Below, one piece after another: positions 27,001 to 36,000 of a stretch of DNA of 64,000 nucleotides. Within the stretch, counting starts at the first letter, position 1, and each line of letters opens with the position of its first letter. This DNA comes from Symsagittifera roscoffensis. Taxonomy: Eukaryota > Xenacoelomorpha > Acoela > Convolutidae. The stretch lies in assembly GCF_963678635.1 (NCBI RefSeq), contig NC_087066.1, forward strand, positions 38,445,755 to 38,509,754, in the 5' to 3' direction. Both the position numbers and the translations under genes were made by a program. The notes beneath the pieces are model-generated. The model was not told the origin of the DNA and made no database searches. It worked only from the letters and a program-made list of their open reading frames with translations.

Positions 27001-30000
27001 CCCCGTTGCATAGTGTAATAACTTTCTATCGCAAGTGTCATAACTATTAAAGGGTATCGCTTTACAATTCTGACAATTGCGCTGAAATCGTTCTTTACAG
27101 CTAACAGCATAAAAAGCACGATGCAAAAACAAGTGGAAACAAGGAGAGCCAATTCTTGTGCAATCAGTACAAAATATTCCGATGAAGCATATTTTTATTA
27201 AAGCAAAACAAGAATTCTAATTGCTTTCTATTTTTTTTTCGATTTCAGATGAAATATTTTCAAGTTTTGAACAATTGTCTAGTTTTAAACAATAATCGCA
27301 GAACACCATCATTAAATAAGCTTTAAGCATCGGTTACCATGCGGCTACTAAGACAACACCAGCGTTAAATAAGCTTTAAGCATCGGTTAAGCTTTAAGCA
27401 AACTAAGACAACACCAGCGTTAAATAAGCTTTAAGCATCGGTTACCATGCGGCTACTAAGACAACACTTGGGTAGATGACCGTTCAGCTGACAACATAAA
27501 AATTCCATTAAAAAATTGTCGTACCACATAAAAAAAATGTTATGAAAGCCAGACGTGCACTTACCAGCAACAGAATGACTATCAAAAATTAACATAGCCA
27601 ACAGATGGTTGCAAAAGTGTGAAACAACGAGAAAACCAAAAACAAATTGATTAAAAACTTTTGAACATTGTGAATTCAAGATTTCCTTATGCTTTGCACG
27701 TTTTTTCTTGAAGTTATCTCATGTAGAGAAGCCTGTATCACTTGGTAATTATTTAACTCCGACTCTCACTTTTCGTAACTTTTAAATTTTCGCTACTCGA
27801 TAGTTGAGTTTGCCTTCCTTCAAAAAAATAAAATGAATTGCACTTAAAAAGAAACCAAGAAAAAAAGAACATTTTAAAAAGAAATTATGAGAAATTATAT
27901 AAGTGAAAATCACTTGGTTCTTTTACACTTAAAACGTCAGATGAAAAAAAATCGGATGCAAGAATCGCCTGCTGCTGTGCAAGTAGCCCCGAAAACTCCA
28001 AATCCTTAACTTTGAAACAAAAATTTACATTTTTGTGGCAATCATTTCTCAATTTGAGTACCTTTTCTTGTGTGGCTTGAGTAGAAAAAATCAAAGTTTA
28101 CCAGAACAAAGTTTAACTAAGCTTCAAAAACCAGTAATCCAAACTTAAAATTTTTTTTTGACGTTTCTCACTCGCATAACTCGCTTCAAATTAAATTAAA
28201 AAGCGAAAATGTCACGACAGAGAAAACTTTTTTTTGGAGCTCCGACTGAAAAGGTTTTATATGATACATCTTTCAACCGATTCCAATAACTAATATGGTT
28301 AATTTTGCGAGGTAAACATGTTTGTTCTCAACCGAATACTAAGCTCCTCACAATATTCAGTGGTCGAACAAAACAAAACAAAACAGAACAAAACAAAACA
28401 AAAAAAAAACAAAACAAAACAGATGATACTTACAGTGAGCCCCAAGATAACCATTTGTTTAACAATTGATTCAACCAATAGGTTTTTAAAAATCACGAGA
28501 AAACGATAAAACAAAGATAGTGACATGGTATACAAATCAAATGGCTATCAAGAGTAGCCAGTTGCTGTACAATCTGTATAATCGACCTTTGTATAATCAC
28601 TGCAAATAAAACTCACATATCACATTTTCTTTTAAACGATTTGTCAACTTACAGCTGAGCAAGCTGTTGAGAACACTACTACTTACAAGTTGTGAGGACC
28701 TCACCACTATTTGCTCAGTTAAATAAAAGGATCATTAATTTCTGAAGCTCGCTGTATTTGGCGCTTAATTTTTTTTAAACCTAAGGCAATTTCAAGAGTC
28801 AAGCGCACAATCAACACAACATTGTCGGTAAAATTACAATTTTGAAGTTCTCAACTTAAAAAAAAAACAGCTCTTAAAAACTTAATAGGAAAAACAAAAC
28901 CAACACTCGTTTAGATAGTACATGCAATGGCAGAAAACCGTAACGGTGGCTAACTTTTTTGTAAAATACAGAAAAACGATTAATTGCCTTTGGCCATTTC
29001 GTCGGTCAGTTCTCTGAATAATGAAATTTTGTTTCAAAAAAGCCACTTTTGGCAACAACAAAGAATTCTATATTGAATAGCCAGAAAATGTTATAAAAAT
29101 TGAATTTTAGGACACTTTTGGTTGAAAACTTACCATTTCTACCATAAGCATTTAAGTTGCCGGTGATTTTCAGGACGGCTTGATTTATAAAAAAAGCAAT
29201 TAAGTTTTCTTGCTGTTGATTTTCAGGACGGTCTGATTTGTAAAGCAGTTATTTATAGTCGCCTGATGATAACTGTAATCCAATATTTTGCTGTTTTATA
29301 GAAAAGAGTTATTTTCAAGAGAGGATCTATGCGAAACCAACAATAAAAGAACAAAATATTCGTCCCTGATTATTCTTGTCAGTTGCTCGTATTTGAGGTC
29401 AAGTTCCGTAGAAGAAATCTCTCTAGTTACTTAAGATGTAGGAAATTAGATCTCAATTACGCAAGTGCCGAAAAGCGAGATGCTAGATTATAATTGATAC
29501 ACCATGAAAAGAAATCGTTTCAGGTACAAAGCGACGTCTTTCTTTCAGAGAGCATTGTATTTTCTTAAAACTTCAAAAAATAGTTCACAAATCTGTGAAC
29601 TAGATTTATTTAGATTTATTATAAATCTGTGAACTAGATTTATCACCGTGAGCTTGAAGAGCCGCAAATTTCTTAAATCTTTTGCAAAAAGACGCGTGGT
29701 CGAATTTTGAGATATTTACCGAAGTGGGAAAAGTCAATGAACGCAAAAAATTAATAAAAAAAACTATTGACTTGTTTGAAAAAAAAAATCAACAATTGAA
29801 TTCAAAAGAAAAAAGGCCTTATAGCACTTCGGTATCATATTCCATTTACGAGTGTCACTTTTGGAAAAAAAATCCCGAATTTGTGAAACCTGGATAAATA
29901 GATAGAACTATTATTCCGCTGGGAAATCTGAATATCAAATTCCACTATAAAAACTAGAAGTCGATCATGCTCTTCGTGACCTTAAAACGTTTGCTGTTCG

Positions 30001-33000
30001 ATATTTCAAAATAATCAATTTTTGCGAGACCAAATTAAAATTTAAGACTTTCCTGAAAAAAGAAAAAACAAAAAAAATCATCAAGAGCTATAAAACAGTT
30101 TTACAGTGAACCACTGATCTTAAACTCTAGGATGAACAAAGATGAATGGATGGCTTGTTGGCTGGACGGATCGCAGGTTGGATCTGAGAAGATTGAAACG
30201 ATCTGAGCAGTATAAATTGGAGGCCATATCTGCAACCCCTGGAAGAAATTCATCACCACGCCATAGGGTCAAGAACTTTTTAATTGAAACTTTTTCATTT
30301 TTTTAGTTGAAAATATCTACAAAAACATCTCCATATCTCGGCAACTAGAAAATTTTTTAAGCAACCATACCTATTTAGACACCTGCAATTGCAGATAGTT
30401 CCCTGATATCACATCATCAAGGGTCGACAACTTCAAAATTGAGAGACTTTTTATAAAAGAAAATTAGGCTATTTGAAAGTTTTGAAAAACCATAAAACGC
30501 CATACCTCGGAAACTAAAAGGCGTTGAGCACTCAAAGTTGAAGGCCAGATATAAACATACTGAGACTATGTACACCGCATCCGAACATGGATTTAAGTTT
30601 CAAACAAAGAAGTTAAAATATTTTGGAAATTTTAGAAAAATTATGAAAAACGGCATATGTCAACAACTGAAAAATGTTAAGCAGACAAAGAGGGAATACT
30701 AGTAACATATGAGAAAACTATGGCAGTACCCAATTATACGGTTGGGAATTTCAAAATTTCTGAAGTTTGTAAGGCCAAGGTTTTGCGAAAACTTTTGAAA
30801 AAATCATAAAAACGTCATAGCTTGGAAAACTTTTGAGAAAACCTTTTGAAAAGCCGTATTCTTAGCTACAGCCTTTCAATTGGCTTAGCAATCAATCCTG
30901 AACGGAGAAACGAAACAATTTCTTAAACATTGCTATATACGATGCAACTTAAACGTGCAAACATATGCTATGACAATTAACTTTGGTAAAGATAGCTTGA
31001 AGATGGCCAGATAGGTGTCATACGCATTTAAATATTATATTGATTGATTATTAGAAAAGAACAAAAATACATAAATTTCACCTCGAAAAGTTAACTTGCG
31101 ACGGAAGTGTTTGATGGCTATGATATTTTCGAAGAAAACCAGTTAGACAAACGTAAGCAACCATGAAAACTGTTAAGTTCGATTTTTAAACGAAACGCGT
31201 CTTGTCCAACAAACAATTTGATGATCGAAAAAATATATATTAAAATCTTCCTAATTCCAACATGCAAATCACCGAATTTTTGAGTCCAGCAAAGCACATA
31301 CGCTTAAGATAAAGATAATTTCAATCGGCGCTTAACACTGGAAAAGTGTAGGCGAGAAAATTGCTTTGACGCAGCATCAGAACATTGGGTCGAAACTCCA
31401 TGCTGAGTGTCATCTAAAAATCTCAAGCTAGTCGCACCAAAAATTCGGCTGTAATTTTATCCATTGTTTTGGAAAATTTCCCAATTTTTTGAAAGAATAA
31501 AACATAGCCAACAGAAAGGTGGAAGAGAGTCAATGAAAGCAAGGAAACAGAAAGAAAACTAATTTTCGAAATTCGAAACAAGAAATAAGATGGTCTTGAA
31601 GCTCTTGGAATTTCAAAAACGAGTTTTGATTGACACCTGTTGATAAAACTAATACAATTCGAGAAAATTGGATCAATAGATGAAATTTGAATTAGGCTGG
31701 GAAACTTAAAAAATAAATTTAACTTTCAAAATTAGATGTCAATCACGTTTTTGTGACCTTCACACTTTTGCTGTTCAAAGCTAAGTTTGTCTTCATTTTC
31801 ACAAAATAAAAGAACTATCAAAATCAAAGGGCAAAAAATTAAACTGAAAAAAATGAAGTAAAAAAATCACCAAGGCCTATTAAAGTGTCTTCCTTGCATG
31901 CAGAAGATGAAAAGGGAGTCTTGACAGTGATAGGCCAATCAGTTTAATATCAACGAGCGGGGAAATCGAAAAAATTATGTTCTAACATTCAACAAAATTC
32001 GCTGGGAAAATGAAATTATACAAAATATCTTGAGTGTGAAAACATTAGCTCTTTTATTTGCGCATTTGTAAAATTAACAAGAAAACGTTTTTTGTATACA
32101 TGGTTGGTAGATTTTTCAAACTTTTTGATACGGAAGATCACTAGACAATTTAATAATACCAAAATGGAATGTTGGTTTCCGTGGTAACATTTCGCGTTGG
32201 ATGCAAAAAATTCAGCATTGTGTATTCTCGAAAAAAAATACGGAAAAAACTTCAATGTAAAAAGAGCTCTTCTCAAAGACCAGTTCTTGTTCCTTTTCTA
32301 TTTTTTTTTCTAAATTATTAATTTACTATCATGTACTAAAGTAAAAACTACTTTGTTTGCAGACGATACTACAAAATTGGATGTTCACACCAGCTCAAAT
32401 TACAATTGCGAAATAGCAAATTCGTATACTGGGAACAAATAATTAACAAGGATAGCCGATGGCTGTGCAAGTAGCATAAAATTTTCCGACCAATCTTAAA
32501 AAATCGACCCATTCCGATGACTATTCGTGGTTACCTGATTTTGCGTGGAAAACAAAAAGAATAAAAAACTGAAACACCCGAACACAAAGTTAGTCCCCAT
32601 TTCAATAGTCGGAACAACAAAAAAGAATTTAAAAGACAGACGAAAAAATAAACGAAAAATTTGGTTAAAAAACTTTCATATTAGTGATTAAGCTCTCATA
32701 TACAAATTGGAAATTTTGAATATCAAACTGTTAGTGTTGACGAAATAAACAAAGTAAATGGGTGATTATTGACAGCCAGAAAAGTGTTTTCGAAATCAAC
32801 TGTGATCAAAATTTGGTGATATATTACAATAGGTGGCAGATTCAAGTTAAATAGCTGGATCAATCTTTGTAATACTTCGAACAGTTTGAATAATTTATTT
32901 CAAAGCAAAATTTTTTGACAAAAGAAATGTAAAATTAGAATTTTCGAATAACATTTCATCTGCAGAGTATGCATTACAAAAATTATCTTAGTAGCCTGTG

Positions 33001-36000
33001 CAATTGATTAAAAATATAACGACTATATTATGCATAAGAGTTGTCAAAGTTGTTACATGCACTACTCAAATAGTTCTAAATAACCACCAAGTAAAACTAT
33101 TGATTCAATTTGGACTTCTTTATTATGATTGGCAATTTACACTTTTGCGCTGAATCAAATTAATCTAATTCAGAAGGAAATATTTGAAACCATTTTCGAG
33201 CAAAAAAACCATCATGCATCCTAAGTATTTCAGACATACTATTCTACATTAATACCGTATTTCATTCGAGGAAATTTTTTCACAGCTTACAGGAAAAGCC
33301 CTTATTAAAACTGTTCCACCAACTTCATCTGTTCGAACTCAGCAGCGATCTTGAAAGGTTTCATTCAAATGCAAAAAATTTGTAAATTCGAATCAATTAC
33401 TTCCTGACAAATCTTCAACTTAAGCATTGACTTAAGATTTTTATTAAAAATTTACACTCCAACTTTATGGAAGGCAATGGCTCTCTTGAGTTTATTGTTC
33501 CGGCCATTGAAAACGGGGAGGAACTTTAGATTCGTGTTTTTTAGTTTTTTTCATGCAAAATCAGCTACCAAAAATTATCATCGGACAGGATTGAGTGATA
33601 TAACATAATAAAGCACTTTCAGTCGTGATTCGAACGAATTTTAAAAAAATTCAAAAAAGTTTTCACAAATTTGAAAAAAACCGGTTTGAAATTTTTGATA
33701 GCATTTCGAGCTAATTATTAAGGTAGTTAGTTATTGCAATAGATTATTTAAGCTTAATTTAAGCCGTGAAAACTTAGTTTTACTGAAAAACAGGTAGTTT
33801 TTGGGAATAAAAAAACTTGAAATTTCAAAAAATTTCTGCAAATTTTAAATTTTGTTTTCGTTTTTCTAGTTATTTTTCTTTAAAAACTTTTTTCAATTGA
33901 CCTATTATACAATGATTCTCGAATTTGCCTAAGTTCTCTTTTTCCTTCAAATTCTTTATTACAACATAGAAAAAAGAAAGAGATCAAGTTGAGAAAACAT
34001 TTTTGTATTTTTTTAATACTGGTCGGAAAGTTCTGTGCTACTTGCTCAGTAACCCGCTATCATTGTATTATTTTGGCATACATTGGACTCTAAGAAATTT
34101 TTACGCAACTAATGTAAAAGTTTTTACTGTAGATGGTATGCCTCGACAAGCGGAACAGCTTTTTGCATACCACTACGTGTTATGAAAATTGTTTAATAAA
34201 ATTACGTCTCAAAATCTTTTATTTTCATATCAGAATAAATGTTTTCAGGTGCGGTTACAGAACTCAAAATTGAAATCGTGTCACCGAAAAATCTGCATGA
34301 CAATTGCGTGTTCTGGAAATTGTTGAAAGAAATTACGTCTCAAGTATCTTTTTTTCATATAACGATTAAATGTTTTCAGGTGCGGTTGCAGAACTCAAAA
34401 TTGATTGTGTCACCGAAAAATCTGCATTACAATTACGATTACGTCTCAAATGGCATAATTCCTAAATGGTATAATATTGAAAATTTTCCCAAATGACATA
34501 AAAATAAAAAATTTACCAAATGGCATAAATTTCATGCAACAGTTGCATAAAAATCGAGAAGAACTTTTTCGTGAGCTAAGTGAGAAAATTAGTCAAACAG
34601 TCATTTCAAATGTTGATTCATACATTTTTTTAATGTATAAATTTTTGATCAAAATCGAGAAGCATAAGCTCGCGGTTATTGATAAGCTTCTTGTGGTCAA
34701 TTTTTCTGACAAATTTGTCGCTTAACATTTGTTTGGAAGCAATAATTCCAAATCTTATTCACATGTAATCGCTCCTGGCAAAATGTTTAAATTAGAAATT
34801 GATAGAAAAAGTTTGAATTACAAAAGAAACTTGAAAGTTATGCCATTTGTGAAAAGTTTCAATTTTATGCCATTTGGGAAAAATGCCATTTGGGAAGTTA
34901 CCATTGTTCAAGAAATTACCTTACAGGAATCGTTTTTTTTTCATATCACGAATAAATGTTTTCAGGTGCGGTTGCAGAACTCAAAATTGAAATTGTGTCA
35001 CCGAAAAATCTGCACGACAATAACTATCATGGAAATTGTTCAAAGAATTACGTCTCAAGAATCTTTTTTTTTTCATATCACGAATAAATGTTTTCAGGTG
35101 CAACCGGTGATTCAGAATCATCAAAATTTTTCACAAAACTGAAATTATCTCCAATATTCATTTTCGTTTCGACCATTGAAAAATTTAATCACAACAAAGG
35201 CTAACTTGCAGCAGTGTTAATTGAACAGAAGTTTATTGACTCTTTCCAGCTTATTAGAACGCTTTTTTTATCCAGTGATACAATATAACATGTTTTAAAA
35301 TAATTATACAAAAAACTAATTGTTCATGCTTCTTCTTCATCCAGTTGGTTTCCCAAGGACCCGTACGTCATCCCAAGAGTCGAAAACTGTCGCTCTTAGC
35401 AAAACTAAAAAAAACTTCGTTAAGTTTCTCATTTTGTTTTAAACAAGTTTTTAATTCAGTTGTTTTAAACAGTTTAAAACAAAGTCCCCAACACTGACTC
35501 TTTCCCATTATAATAAAATCAGTTGTGGGGTATTATAATTCTTTTTAGGTACTAGGTTGAGGGCGGGGCAGAGAATGGAAAACCTGATCATGGAAAATAT
35601 TCTGTCGATTTAAGCGGTTAATGAACCTGACCTTTTTCTGTTCTGGCGACAAAGATGTATCGTATCTGACATCTACGAATTTGGAGTAAACAGGGTTCAA
35701 AAAGCGTCCAGTTGCTCTGACTGCAAAGGAAAAACAGAATAGTAGAGTGACGACACCCGTCCAATTAAGCAAGTACAAGCATCCCTGGCGACAGATTACA
35801 GTAATAGTAGATTTCTAAGGAGAATAATTCTTCTCATAAGTGCTATTCATATGCGCGAAGGACCAAACAAGCCGACAACTCAATGCCCTTCAAAGTGCAA
35901 AAACTGACTGATTTTATCGCTTATTTCCTTCGATCATATGAAAGAATTTTGATTGGCTGACAAACCTATCGCTTCAGTCCTTCGCGTATGAGGGACGCAC

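Noticed and set aside
35545-35631. Continuation of abhd16a exon 3 past residue KK to the stop at 35545.
   Set aside because: Joining at the GTCAGG donor (35632|35631) to exon 4 gives a gap-free match to ABHD16A; the extension does not match and ends in a stop.
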